Both the position numbers and the translations under genes were made by a program. Shown in pieces: positions 1 to 11,917 of a stretch of 64,000 nucleotides of DNA. Below the pieces are notes generated by a model. It worked only from the letters and a program-made list of their open reading frames with translations. It ran no database searches and had not been told where the DNA came from. Source of the DNA: Candolleomyces eurysporus (Eukaryota > Basidiomycota > Agaricomycetes > Agaricales > Psathyrellaceae); contig JANBPK010000743.1 in NCBI GenBank assembly GCA_027579435.1, forward strand, positions 47,843-111,842, in the 5' to 3' direction. The stretch's first letter is position 1; each line of letters begins with the position of its first letter.

Positions 1-729
1 CCCCATTCTTTTTCCAGGATATCCTCGTAGTCCTTCTTACTGAGCGTACGCTCGCCATTTCCGGTGGCTTCGGGGGAGATAGAGTCATCGTCGATCAGGG
101 TGGTGACATGGGCGTCGCGAGCGTAATTGAAGGCGGGGGCGCATTGCATTTGCACCGGGAGGCGGCCTCGGACACATTCGACGCGACGGATGAGCCATTG
201 GAGGAGAGGCTTGGTAGGACGGGCAAGCGAAGATTTGGGAGCCAACGGAGAACGCGGTAGAAAGTCTACGGGGTATTAGATGCAGAATCAATTGGAGCTG
301 GTCAGCTCAACGCACCGGTAACACTGACGACTCCCGCATCATTCATAAACTTCGTCTGCAACACATTCGAGCTAGGAAGGTAGTTCTGCTTGGTCGTGAA
401 CGGCTCCAAGGGCGTAATGCTGAAATGCCCGCCCTTATCCTTGTCCAGAATGCGCGCGAATACGGAGGGAGAGTCGAAATTAGGAACGCAGTAGGATTCG
501 ACTGTGACGGGATCAGTCAATCCGTCGATCAATAGAAAGAGATCTACGCACTCGAACCATCCAAACTGACGAGCGCAGCAGTGCGCAAGTTCCCAATTAA
601 ACCGTGATCAGCGATGGGAATGTAGTCTCGCTCGTCGGTAGGATGTATGAGGTTCATAGTACGCTTGTACGTGCGCGTTTGTTGCGCACTTCCACCGGTG
701 TCGAGACCAGCGTTTGCCTTGGACGCCAT
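1..729 (-). CDS. GH15-family glycoside hydrolase (glucoamylase/trehalase-like), 5' part only
   Basis: The gene starts at the ATG at 729 and runs off the left edge. Two introns (551-502 and 315-266) join three exons into one frame. The product has the N-terminal domain typical of bacterial-type GH15 proteins: a [10 protein letters not shown] segment, then [20 protein letters not shown], then VSVTDFLP and FNYARDAH. Family knowledge: such proteins hydrolyse alpha-glucosidic bonds, sometimes trehalose, and are usually cytosolic. The catalytic (alpha/alpha)6 barrel lies outside the window, so the substrate cannot be judged. There is no signal peptide at the chosen start, in line with an intracellular enzyme. 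The splice joins restore the expected domain order exactly, so the model is well supported. Confidence 0.85.
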
Positions 730-1756
730 CAGTAAAGCGATGGTATTGCGAGTGAGAGGTGAGCAGGAATGAAGACGATAGCTGTGGTTAACGTGGTGAT
801 ATCGATGGGATGCAAACGATGCAGTCTTGAGACCTTTAAGAGGTTCCCAGTCTGGACGGTTTGATACTAGTCGGGGCGATGATAGGTGGTGCGCAGAAGA
901 AAGGCCTCTGCGCTGACTGCGGGAGACACAGAAACGTTTGTCGAAGTGGTGGTGGTTATATCGATTCTGATAACGAAGCCCCACCAAGGGCGACGATGTT
1001 CCATCAGGATCGGAAGAGGTATGATGACGTTGCTGCTGACCACTCCGGCGATTGGTATGTATTGTTCGGCGTAACGCATGACTAACACGGGGGTGGGTGG
1101 TCTTGATACATGAGGGCGCGTGTACTTGAAATGCCTCGGAATGGGGTAGAAAACGAAGTCTTGTGGTCATTCTATATTTCTAATTTGGTGAGATATCTTC
1201 TAGGTGACAGATTTTACCCCAGCCGTCACTCCTTCAGAGCTCTTCTATGCCCGCAATCACGTCCCTTGGCGTCCGAATACTGTCCCCAAGACTTCGGCGT
1301 GGAAAGTGGACCTCCAATATCGGTCAGACCAGGGTATATTGGCTGAGATATGACTCCAGCTTCAACGAGTTGAAACGACGTTTAGAGTCGTGGTAGCCTT
1401 TCGGATCTTGAGCGATACCGCAACGAAAAAAGGCGGTGATTCAAGCGCCTAATGTAGAGAAAGGGCACGCGCACCAAAGAAGGAGAGAATGCAAGGAAGG
1501 AATGGACAAGCAAAGAGCCAAGAAAGAAAACTGGTCCAGTAGTTGGTCCAGTAGTTGGAGAGCAACCTGCGCCAGCAGGCTTGAGCTTCAAGCTTGTTCC
1601 GAGTTGTGATTATCTCCTTCCAGCTGTTCGGCCGTTCTATCGGAGTTAGCATGGGTACCCGCCACCCATCACTCTATCGTCGGTGCGCCCGGGGGCCTCG
1701 GACGGGTGCTTCGGGTGCTTGGTCCGCCAAGCCATCAAATTGCTTGTTTCATGCAT
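730..1756. other. intergenic, 5' side of the GH15 gene
   Basis: No supported gene. ORFs on both strands near 860-1090 are mutual shadows without recognisable domains. A 13-bp direct repeat (unit GGTCCAGTAGTTG) occurs twice near 1532-1557. The interval probably holds the promoter of the GH15 gene. Confidence 0.5.
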
Positions 1757-1842
1757 GCCCGCCTAGCTCAATCGGATAGAGCGTCAGACTCTTACCTAGG
1801 CAAGGCATCTGAAGGCTGCGAGTTCGACCCTCGCGGTGGGCT
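1757..1842 (+). tRNA. tRNA-Lys (anticodon CTT) with a 12-nt intron
   Basis: A full cloverleaf can be drawn. The acceptor stem GCCCGCC pairs with GGTGGGC (one G-U). The D arm is GCTC/GAGC, the anticodon stem TCAGA/TCTGA, and the T arm GCGAG/CTCGC with loop TTCGACC. The anticodon CTT is at 1791-1793. An intron at about 1795-1806 follows the purine 3' of the anticodon, as in eukaryotic nuclear tRNAs. A T-rich pol III terminator follows at about 1850-1857. Confidence 0.93.
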
Positions 1843-1938
1843 AGTTAATTTCTTTTTGTCCAAGAATTCTTTGACACTGTGCGTGAGACGAAGAAGTACA
1901 GTAACAATGCTACGAAAAACAGAAGAGGGGTATCTACG

Positions 1939-3185
1939 CTACGGAATGGCCAACACACCAACCCTCAAACTGGACGACTTTCTTAGCTCCTCCCAATTCT
2001 CGCCCAGCTGAAATACCGTTGGCAAAGCGTTCCAAGTCGCGTTCTTCGCTATCAAAGGCACCCGGCCAAGGTCCCTTGGAGCCCAGAAAGGGTTGATCCC
2101 ACCCTGGTTCACGGGCGCTTGTTGGGCCTGCAGCATCGACGAAGCCACAGCAGTACTCGCAGCCGCAAGAGCCGCCAGACTGCCAGGTTGAGGTGGATGG
2201 TTCGGAATCGAGCCTGGCACAGGGACGTGACCAAGGCCCGCGGGCGGCATACCAGGAGGCTGCAGCCCAGGCCCATGAATCTGGATAGACATCTGGGGTG
2301 TAAACGTCCGAGGAGGCGCATGGCCTGCATGCTGCGTCATTTTCAAACAAACTTCGTACGCCCCAACGACACACCGACACCGATCCTGCCACGAAAGCTT
2401 CTCCAGCTGGTAAACTTCTTTTGGGGAGCAAATTGCTATGATGGTGTAGAATGCGGCGGGGAGCAGTTCAGGTATTCCGTGGTTCCTCGCGAGATCGATG
2501 ATGGCTACGCAATGTTGGCGCTGAGCAGCCAAAGCGGTTGCGTCCTGCCATGGTAGCGTCTGCAATTTTTGGATCATCGCGTCAGGCGAGATCGGCGCGA
2601 TTCGGTGTAGTGTAAATGACAGGGGCTCGTGAAGCGAGTGGAAATGGTATTTATCGACAATGACGAGCATGGAGTTGATTATGGTGAGATATTGGTCATA
2701 ATCTCTGTTGTGTATCATCCTGGGGAGGGTGAGCAGCATAAACCTGGGACGAAGCGATTGCCAGCTTCGGGTGAGTAAGTCGATCGCACAGAGTACTAAT
2801 CAACGCACTGAGGATCGTATATCGTGTTCAAAACGTTCTGGAATCCGTTTGGGTCATCCTCGGGCAGGTGTAAAATGATGTCCCCGACAGCCTTTGTAAG
2901 GCTGCCGCCGGAGCTGGGTCCGGCAGAGGAGGACGCTGCTGCACAGTCCACTCCAGGACCACCGTCGCGAGCAGGTGAGCCGATAGAGAACATATCCTTG
3001 AATATAGTCGAGTGTTTCACGATGATGCCTTGATGAATCCTGAACTTGACTGCCGCTTCACTGTCTGCGGGGCCGACCAGGAGCACCAAAGAACCATCGG
3101 GATAGTAATGGTCGGAGTGTGCAGGGTACGATGCAGCCAGCGTTTCGAGCTGAGCAAGCTCGCTCACCGGCAGAGTGCAGGACAT
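1939..3185 (-). CDS. BTB/POZ domain protein
   Basis: Two exons (3185-2809; about 2764-1939) give roughly 400 aa. Residues 20-130 form a BTB-like domain: YYPDGSLVLLVG, then FRIHQGIIVKHSTIFKDMFS, then a region ending in NVLNTIYDP just before the intron. This is the usual agaricomycete BTB layout, and the same splice position is used by the BTB gene at 36.3 kb. The C-terminal half is helical with a Pro/Ala/Gln-rich stretch (about residues 270-340) and ends in an ENWEELRK-like motif. The intron acceptor is ambiguous: 2765 or 2744 both keep frame. Family members often act in protein-protein interaction or ubiquitin-ligase adaptor roles, but no partner can be inferred here. Confidence 0.82.
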
Positions 3186-3512
3186 GAGAGGATGAAAGAA
3201 AGGATGAGGGGGAAGGGAAGGATGACACGAGACATGAGATCAAGAGCAAGAACGCCAGTATATCGACCACGTTGGAAAGGCTAACTCGACTTGGCTCATC
3301 CGTCATGGGGGGAAACGTGACAAATCTGTATTACGTGCGACCGGAAATCTCCTTGCGGCAATTACGGCTTAGCTCATTTAGTGGGTGGTCGTTGCTTGCC
3401 GGGCTCGGGAACTGTGCGGGAACTTGCGACCGTCGCGAATCCCCATCAGCTGTACCTGTCCGGAATTATTTAAACGGTAAGACGGAATAGATACAGAGTG
3501 CAAGACCTATAC
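3186..3512. other. intergenic between the BTB gene and beta-mannosidase 3' end
   Basis: About 330 bp, purine-rich near 3190-3240. Most likely the BTB gene promoter and 5' UTR. No further feature seen. Confidence 0.4.
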
Positions 3513-6500
3513 TCAATTCTGCAGACACTGGAAGCTGACCTTCGCATCCTTCCCCAACCCTGTAAGTTTAACAACTTGTTCGTCGAAAGGAACGACATCC
3601 AACGCGTTATCCGACCACCGGCTCACTTCAAACTTCCCCGAAAGGTTGTCGTCTTCGGCAGTAAGGAACAAGCATTTGGCAGGCCGTTTGACGCTCACTC
3701 GAACGGTGATAGCTCCTTCGCTTTCGGTTGTTGAAAGCTCCACTCCAGGATCCGGAATGTCGAGCAGACGGTAAGGCTGAGGCCAATCCACGAATCGCGC
3801 CAAAACTTCTCCAGTTTCGGGATGGAGTAGCCGTGCAGAGGCGACTACACGACCGGACGTTGTCGTTCCAGGTTTGTTGTAGATGTCCCCAGGGAGTGAA
3901 GGTGGTTCAGGCACATCAAATGTTCCAAGCTCGGTCGTTTTATTCGCCGCCAACGAGACCAGAGATGATGAGGATGTCTCCAGGTCCTGTCGATGGCGCC
4001 ATTCAGGATTTTCGAGATCGAAGTATTGGATGTCTAGCTTGACTACTTCTGAAACGGTTTCATTTCCTGTGCGGGTGGCCCAGATATGCAACTTGGCGGA
4101 GACGGAGCGGGTAGCCCCGTATTCATAAAACTGTGGTTGGAGAATGACCGTGAGTAGAGGAGCCCGCCAACATGTAATCCAAGCAATACCTGCTTCGGTC
4201 GGTCATTGGCTCTGTTTTGGATGACCTCTCGAGACATGCTAATAGTCAAAGGCGCAAGGTCTCGAGCAATGACATAGTACACCGGCTTGGGACGGAGCTA
4301 CCCCAAGCGGTAATCAGGAACACGGATAGAAACTAGCGATAAGAATAACGCTTACGAAGTAGTCCACAAAGGCCCAAGAGGTGACTGGCCAACAGTCGTT
4401 GAGCTGCCACACTAGCACACCTCCGCACTAATATGTCCAATAATTAGAGGTCGTCCAAGTTAGTGGCTCGAACATTCACTCACGTATCTGCTCCCCGTTC
4501 CTCTCCACTCCCTCTTCCAAGCTCGATACGCCAGTCCCACCGCTTCAGCTTGCATCACTTGAGTATTGAAGACATGTCTATAGGGGGAAAAGTCAACAAA
4601 TTTGTTCCATCATAACCGATATACTTACTTCGTGAGGTCGGAAGTGAGTCTAAAGTTTTCGTTCATCGTAATCGCAAACCGTCTCTCGAATGCTCCTGCC
4701 CTGTTATGCTGAGCAATTATCTTCGACTGCGCGTGGCGTTCGCGAGGGTCTACGCCCTGCATCCAGTATTCGATGGTCTTCATTGAGGGCATTGCGGGTA
4801 TACCGAACTCGCTAATGGACACGAGGACCAAGTTCACAACATCAGCGTAGGCGATGGAGAAGTTCGTACTTGAAATGGTGCTCACCTAACGAACCGCCCT
4901 CCAAGTCGTCCATATTCTTGCCAGGGAAGCTCTTTGCCTCCCCAAATATTCCACTGGTGGACGTCCCCGACAGTAGGGTCACTTGTATCCCAACCCTTTC
5001 CCCCGTATGGCGAGCCCCGATGGTAAGGAATCGAGCCCTCGGTCAAGGTGTTGACAACGTCAGGGAGGACGTCTTCGTAAATGACCACTGCTGGCAGGTG
5101 AGGCACGTCTTTGAAAGCAACAATGAGATCGCGTCAATGGATTGCGTAAAACAGAATCATAGTAATGCGGCTTACCTCCCCATTGTAGAACCATCTGGTA
5201 ATCTTCGTTGTTACCGCAAAACAGTGTGATCGCGGGGTGGTGCCTCAGCCGCTTTACGTTGTACTCTGCCTCCTTGCGGACAGAATCGATGAATGATTTG
5301 TGCGCAGGATATACTCCGCACGCAAACTGAAAGTCTTGCCAGACGAGAATCCCCAGTTCTATCATATGGGGAGGACGCCGCCAACTTGAATATATCGCAA
5401 TTTTCCAAGGACGTTTTACGGAAGAACGCACCATCACATATATCGTAGAAGATATCCGGCTCATAAATCCCTCCACCCCAAATCCTCACCATGTTTTGAC
5501 CTCCATCTTTAAGGATAGTCAGCCACTGCCTATACCTATCATCGGAGATGGTGGTCAGGAAATTGTCAGCAGGGATCCAGTTCGATCCTAAACAGACTTT
5601 AGCAACACCACAATCAGACATTCGTGTCGGGGAACTCACCCCCCATGAACATCTCCACTCCGTTCACCTTAAAGAAGAACGTCGTGCCGGTACCGTACTG
5701 GTCTGCTTCTTCCAATGGCTCTTGAACGAGCTCGACAGATCGGAACCCCACCTTCTTTGATACCGAGTCGAGGGTAGCGTCTCCCTGAAGAGTGTTAGTA
5801 CGAAACCAAGTTCAAAATCGGGTACCCATACTCACGGGCCCAATCAACTTCACAGAGACCTCGTACAAATTCTGAGAACCATAGCCAACAGGCCACCATG
5901 ATTCGACTCCCAGGTCTTCGAGGCCATCCCAAGACAGAACATTTTGGAGCGGTAGCGTGAACGTACCCGACTCGGACTGTATGGCAAGTTCACTGATACT
6001 GAATTTAGTCAGTGAGACGCTCTCGGTGCTGATGGCAGCTTCGGCCTTCTTCAACGACACCTCGAGCTTGAAGGGGAACTCGTTGGAGTCGGTTGGGTGC
6101 TCGCGAAGCGATTTCAGAGCACTGGATGACAATCCAAGGGTAAGGTTGGCCGATAACGAGAGTTTGAAGGTCCCATCGAGGACGTCGAGAGATGCTTTGG
6201 GATTGAAGTCGTCGATGCGAACTGCATAATGGGTAAGAGATATGTTGCGGTACGGACCGCATGTCATTAACTCGGGACCCTGGAGTTTCGGGATACCATG
6301 TTAAGCGCACTGCTAGAACCACCAGCGAGGGTGCTCACCCAGTCCCATCTTCGAGCAACGGTGAGCACGTATCAAGATTGAGAGAAAGTTGTTCACGTAC
6401 CTCCAGTCGTATTGTGGTTTTCTCAAGTACACCCGACTCGGATCTCCGAGGTTTGTGGATCCTGCCCGAATCTTCCCGTGGATCCCCTCTTGCTGTTTTG

Positions 6501-7233
6501 CGTAAGCCTTTGCACACCCAAAGTGTAGGAGAAGTGTGTTTCCTTCCGGCCTCAAAGCGGCGATCTCCCCTTCACCAGGCACCTCATACACGTATTGGCG
6601 AAATGCATTGTCCACTTCCAGTATCTTCCTGTCATTCTAAAAGAAACGGTCACAAAACTAAGAAGAGGAACAAAGATCAACATGTCCCACATACCAGGTA
6701 AACGTCGCAGAGTGTGTCGAGACCATCAAACGTTAGACGAGTTGCATTTGAAACGTCCAGAGAAGGAGCGTCAAAAGTACACGAATAGAGCCACTCCGTC
6801 TCTCCAACCCCTTCCAACAGATGCGTCAGTGGAGCTTTCAATAGATCACCGCCTGAAACGGTTACTCACATTGGACTTCGTGCTCATTGAACGCAACATA
6901 CGGATGCGGAATGATCTGCCGGTTCAACAACTCGACGTGAACCTCAGATGGGAACTGAGAGGCTCGAAACCAAGAGTGCTTGATACTCTCGCGAGTCGGT
7001 ACAGGTTCGTCGTTGTCCGAAATCTCGTCCTCGACATGGTGTCTGTTGAACTCTCGAATGACGTCTTCGTAACCTCCAATGCTGTGCCGCTCTTTCCACC
7101 ACCAAGTGGCATTGGAAAGCAGACTTGTTTGGGTTATTGGGATCTGTTGGCTTATCATGGGCAACAATGCAACGAAGGGAGTGATAAGAAGGATGCAACT
7201 GACTAGAATGCTCGGCGAAATACAGTCGGTCAT
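3513..7233 (-). CDS. beta-mannosidase, GH2 family
   Basis: A multi-exon gene (about a dozen exons). The N-terminus, [20 protein letters not shown], is a hydrophobic signal peptide or anchor. Family landmarks follow in order: [83 protein letters not shown], the acid/base region LFCGNNEDY, the nucleophile region [11 protein letters not shown] rebuilt across an intron, and [18 protein letters not shown] residues. The enzyme removes beta-linked mannose from the non-reducing end of mannosides or N-glycan fragments; with the signal peptide it would be secreted or vacuolar. A 10-nt microexon (6348-6339) encodes the WDW centre. The last exon codes for a C-terminal beta-sandwich and stops at 3513. I saw no break. 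Confidence 0.92.
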
Positions 7234-7467
7234 ATAAGGGTCATTTGATCAGCTATGATCAAGAAGCAGGTACCGTAACCGCACCCGGACCACCGTCACC
7301 CACCCTTCTTCGCTTCTTCCACGCGTCGCAAGATAGGTTCTTCCATTTCCGAATACGAGATGGTGGCCTATGGTGGCTAATTTCACAGGTTTGCATCCGC
7401 GGCTCACTAACGCAGTGAGTACAAGAAAATCAGGAAAAAGTTGAACGAAAGCATCAGCGTCGAGTAT

Positions 7468-7997
7468 AGTCTAATGCTTGAGTTCACGTAGTAGTTCGTA
7501 CCAATGGAAGTAGATCGCTGCACGTACGTTATACTGACTGGCGCTGTATATCCACTCAGCGACTGTATGGGCCGTCTCCGGTTCACGTAACGAGAGGATG
7601 GTCCAAACGAAGCTACGGCTCTCGGACGCGATGATAATACGGTAGTCAATTATATGAAGGTGTTTGGAATTGACGATTAGACTTGGGCCACTCTCATCTG
7701 CTGATAGTAAGAAATTTAGATCCCAATAGGTGGAAAGAAGGTTCACACACCGTTCATGACATCTAACCTGAAAAACCAATAGGCCTTGGATGAGTCCCGG
7801 ATTTCCCATTGCAATAGGAAAACTACACTAGGGATTATGGTCCGTTAGCCAGCGTCAGCAAAATAAAGCAAATGTACTGACAGAGATATGATAATAACAC
7901 CACCGATCCTTTCAATGGCCACTGGGAGGACGCTGAAGCCACCTCTTTGGCAGTTTCAAAGGCTAGCCCAACCTAAGGGAGTAACCTTCGGATTCCA
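7468..7997 (-). pseudogene. degenerate copy of the multi-pass membrane protein family found at 41.6 and 62.5 kb
   Basis: Read on the minus strand, fragments in different frames follow the paralogue at 41643-43265 in order: WNPKVT (versus WHPKVT), an AFETAKEVASAS block (versus GLGTAKAVKSSDS), an intron-like gap, EIRDSSKAYWFFRLDVMNGV (versus EIKDTAKPYWFFKADMMNGV), DYRIIIAS (versus GYRIIVTA), AEWIYS, and YFHWYELL (versus LYWLGLYE). A stop follows directly after MNGV and frame changes are needed twice, so the copy is dead. A 112-codon ORF (7809-7471) survives in the middle and could be mistaken for a gene. Only the N-terminal half of the family protein is represented. Confidence 0.72.
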
Positions 7998-8963
7998 CGA
8001 AGTAGAAATTGTGGTCGAATTCCTTCCATGCGAAAATTTAAAGGGAGTACGCGGTGTTGATGCTAGTACGCGACTTTGTTGTTGAGCCCGATCCCTATAA
8101 CCGCTCCTGAGCTGTTTGGGTGATGACTGGCGGCTGGTAGAGAGGATAGGGACATGCTGTAGTTGTCATCAAGTCAAAGTCAAGGGGCGAGTTAAGCTTA
8201 AAATCAGAGAGAGTTGGTGTGAACGGCCAACAGTGGACAGAGATAGCGATTTCGTGTGCCTCCGAGTCCCGGCCCCCGACGAAAATTCCAGAGCTCGCCC
8301 TAGAGTTGGTACCGTATTCTTTAGCCTCTAGCTATAGGGACCAGGAGACTGGCCACAGGTTTGAGCTAGCTTAGTGTCGCAGGACCTCAGCGTAGAATCG
8401 AGTTACTGCAGGCATACCTCGGTTAGTCGACGCGTGGTCGAAGGTTGGGCCGAACCGTGACTGCGGCGCAGGCGCGGTGCCGGAGTTGCACATGTTTGGC
8501 CCTATTAAGTTTCGAAGACTAATCATATCTAGGCTGCCAGACTTCGAGTGCCGAACTCAGGCTCATCTACTCATCGACGTTATTCTTGTTCAGTGCGCAA
8601 TCTTTGAGCTACAGCCACATTAAACCCGGCTCATCCTGCATCCTTGGATAGCCTTTCACTAACATTGCAACCGGCTCAATGTGCTCGAACACCATCCTTT
8701 GCAAGCTCGCTATTAGGGTCGTACAATGCTGTCGGACGAGAGGGACTCAAGCCTGTTAGGGCCAATCTTACCTCTCTTTGCACTACCTATCTCTTGGGTC
8801 GTTTCGAGCCAGAGAAACGAACGACTGCCATCTAATTCACTGGGATCTGTCTGCGTACCTGTGCCATCCGCCCGACTAGCCGAATTCTTGAGCATGGGGA
8901 GATTCCTAGAAAAGGGTGGACTTCCAGTTCCCTGCGGTCATCTCGATCACTTTCACTCTCACC
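7998..8963. other. intergenic upstream of ERG1
   Basis: No gene is supported. The stretch probably contains the ERG1 promoter; no clear TATA box or repeat was found. Confidence 0.4.
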
Positions 8964-10668
8964 ATGGACTGCAAGGAACCTTTTGACGCCGTTATTATTG
9001 GTGCTGGAATTGCAGGATCAGCCATGGCTCACGCACTCGCCACTACTCCCCGTTCCAAACCCTGGAGGATCGCTCTTATCGAACGATCCTTCTCAGAGCC
9101 TGACCGAATTGTCGGCGAACTGCTACAACCAGGCGGGGTCCAAGCTCTCCGTGAGCTGGGAATGCTATCCAGCCTCGATGAAATCGAAGCCATGCCCGTG
9201 GAAGGCTACAACATGATCAAGGACGCCCAGTCCATCCAGATCTCATATCCCAAAGGGGAGGAAGGGCGAAGCTTCCATCATGGTCGGTTTGTTATGGGCC
9301 TCAGACGCATTGCGCTCCAGAACGAGAACGTCACGGCGATAGAGGGTAACGCGAAATGTTTGATCGAGTGTTCGACGACCCACCGAGTGCTCGGCGTCGA
9401 TGTCACGCTCAAGACTCCAACACCCGCGGACACCTTCGAAAGGATACCAGAGAAGCTCGCTATCTATGGTGGTTTAGTCATTGTCGCAGATGGTTGCTTT
9501 TCCAACTTCCGGAACACTGTCCTTGGAAAATCCGCGTGCAAACCGAAAACGTGCAGTCACACTATCTCAACGGTTCTCAAGGATGTCGCACTCCCTGTAC
9601 CGAAATATGGGACCATCGTGCTTCCTCGCGGTCTGGGACCTGTCGGCTTTTACCAGCTCACGGAGAGGGAAACTCGGATTTGGGTCGACGTTCAGGGAAC
9701 ACTCCCGTCCGACGTACAGGTGAGCTCGACATCCTTTAGGACTGTCGCTGCTGACCCTTTCACGCCTTTAGGGTTATTTAGTAGAACGCCTCGTCCCTGA
9801 GCTCCCTGAGAGCCTTCGAGAATGCGCGAAGGAAGCGTTCACGACCAACCGCGTCAGGAAAATGCCGAACTCATTCCTCCCTCCGATGCAGCAGGCCACT
9901 TCTTCGACTAAGAAGGGGGTCTTTCTCCTGGGTGACTCTTTCAACATGCGCTCTCCTATTACCGGCGGTGGGATGACCGTCGCGCTGAAAGACGTCGTCT
10001 ATTTGCGCCGGGCATTCAAGGATGTTTCTTTGCTGGAGGATTGGAGTCAAGTGGGACCGATCATACGGCGTTGGCACTGGGCACGTAAGTATCATGTTTC
10101 GACCCTCAACATGCTCAGCGCAGTAACCTATGGTCTGCTACAGCGAGATGGTGAGGACTTCGAAAGCCCCTAGCCCCAGAAGATACTATTCTAACTGTTT
10201 GAATTGCTTTTAGATGGTGTACATGGATCTATTCGAGCGGGAACGTTTTCATTTTTTCATTCCAGTACGGATGAGCGTGAACTTCAGGCTTGCTTGGCTT
10301 TGCTGTCGGGGTACGCATGCATTTCAGGTTTCTACCGACCTTCTCGTGTTGAATTGAGCTGATGTAGCTCGAAAACCTCTCCTATCTTTTTGGTGAAGTG
10401 CGTCGTGTCGATTGGTGTTTACATCGGCTCACTTCTTTGCACCGGACCGCGCCTCGTACGACCCACAGAGAAGTCCGAGTGCGAAAAAGGAGTTCAGTCC
10501 TGGCCGAGTGACTGTCTAGCTTTGCTCATGAACACTTTCTTTATTGGATGGCAGATACTGAGCATCTTGATCCCGATAGCTAGGAGTGAAATATTTGGTG
10601 GTCGCCTGGTATGGCTTGACTTGATGGCGTCTCTGCAGGAAGGAACACAGATCTGGATAGGTAGATAG
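8964..10668 (+). CDS. ERG1: squalene monooxygenase (squalene epoxidase)
   Basis: Four exons (8964-9719, 9772-10150, 10214-10310, 10368-10668) give 510 aa. The start is the ATG at 8964, in a strong ACCATGG context; an in-frame ATG at 8916 is less likely. Visible motifs: the FAD dinucleotide fold VIIGAGIAGSAMAHAL near residue 10, GELLQPGGVQALRELGM, VADGCFSNFRNTVLG, and the second FAD motif GVFLLGDSFNMRSPITGGGMTVAL. A hydrophobic C-terminal region (VKCVVSIGVYIGSLL, then MNTFFIGWQILSILI) fits membrane attachment to the ER. The enzyme converts squalene to 2,3-oxidosqualene using O2, FAD and NADPH, the first oxygenation in ergosterol synthesis, and is the target of allylamine antifungals. The C-terminal tail after the last helix is longer and less conserved than I expect for this family. 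Confidence 0.93.
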
Positions 10669-11058
10669 ATTTCAATGATATTTGTTCCAAAAACAGGTGT
10701 GGAGTCAATTCCGTGTCCATCTGTCACTAAAACCGAAATGAACAAATTGAGCAAGAATCAAGGTACAAGTACAACTCGTGAATCTTTTCTTGAACCGTGA
10801 GCTTGAACTTTTACGGGGATAAGATAGCGAGAAAGCGACTGAAAAGCAGGAGCATGGAGCGAAGGGAGCGAGTGGTAGTACTGGATGAGCGAGGTGCAGG
10901 GTATATCATGTAGCCGANAAGAGACCAAAAGAGATAGAGAGGTACGAAAAGGGGGAGAGACTGAGCTAAAAGGAAAGGTGACGTCATTCAGGGGTAAAGG
11001 CGATCAATCGATCAGTGGGGTCGGCGGGCTCTTGTTGAAACATCCTCTGCTCCGTCTC
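10669..11058. other. intergenic between convergent ERG1 and phosphatase genes
   Basis: About 390 bp of shared 3' flank, purine-rich at 10850-11000 with one N at 10918. No gene. Confidence 0.4.
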
Positions 11059-11917
11059 TCATGTTGTGAACCTGCGAGTCATGCCCGGGCGTTTCCAATG
11101 CGCTTCCCAATCCTGAAGAGCCTTCATGAACCCGGAATTCGGTTTAATACACGCTCGTTTGCGTCGTAGGAACGAGTGAGCGTTGTCGAACGTCATTGCT
11201 TGGTTGCGGATGAGGTAGGCGATGACCACGGCTGCAGAGCGCGATACTCCCTAGAAGGACGAGAGCATTTTGGATTAGCATACGGATTCCGATCACCGGG
11301 CGAAATTGACAAGCGAGGCGGGGAGAGAGGAAGAACGGAGAGAGGCGGAGCCAAGAGGGGCAAAAGACGTCACCAGTAAATGATGACAAGGAAATTTTAT
11401 GAACAAAGGTGCGCCCCATGCCGTTGACACCCCGTCGTCCACTCATCGAGCCCACACACACCCTCCTCAAAGATTGACCAGCCAGCCAAGCGTTGGGGGA
11501 ATAGGACATCGCTCTCCCGCCACTCGTCCAAGATCTGAATTCGAACGGGCCACTCACCTGATGACAATGCACCAGAACATTCTTCCCGCTCTTCAGCGCT
11601 GCGTCGATATAATTACACACGGCTTCAAGATGTGGACGAAGGTCTTCGTTGTCCTGGTCTGCAATAGCGATCTTGTACCCCACGAATCCTTCGTTCTCCG
11701 CCATAGGGAGCCAAGGTACGTCCAGAACATGAACGAGATGCGTGATTCTGTGTTCCCTTAGGAGGTCTTTGTCCATAACGGCTGAAAGGGATCCGAGGTA
11801 TAGAGAGCCACTGTATTGCGTGGGATTGGATGGATTGGAGACGGGCGGGAGCACCAGGTGCATCGGGGTGCACATGGCTTGAGTGACCTCGGGTGGTAGA
11901 GAGTCAAAGCGGATCAT
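11059..11917 (-). CDS. dual-specificity protein phosphatase
   Basis: Two exons (11917-11558; 11250-11059) give 183 aa. After YLGSLSAVMDKDLLREHRITHLV comes the general-acid region ADQDNEDL. The catalytic P-loop HCHQGVSRSAA is rebuilt exactly across the intron, giving the HCxxGxxR signature with Cys nucleophile and Arg. RRKRACIKPNSGFMKALQDWE closes the domain, as in small DSPs. The protein is essentially the catalytic domain alone. DSPs remove phosphate from Tyr and Ser/Thr, often on MAP kinases; the substrate cannot be told here. The 307-nt intron interrupts the active-site motif and is long for this genome. Confidence 0.9.

Noticed and set aside
861..1088. Overlapping ORFs on both strands upstream of the GH15 gene
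   Set aside because: They are mirror shadows of each other, and neither shows a domain or splice context.
1934..2556. Alternative ORFs overlapping the BTB exon
   Set aside because: Out-of-frame shadows of a well-supported coding exon.
7471..7809. 112-codon minus-strand ORF as an intact gene
   Set aside because: Homology to the 41.6-kb family continues on both sides in other frames, with a stop after MNGV, so it is part of a pseudogene.
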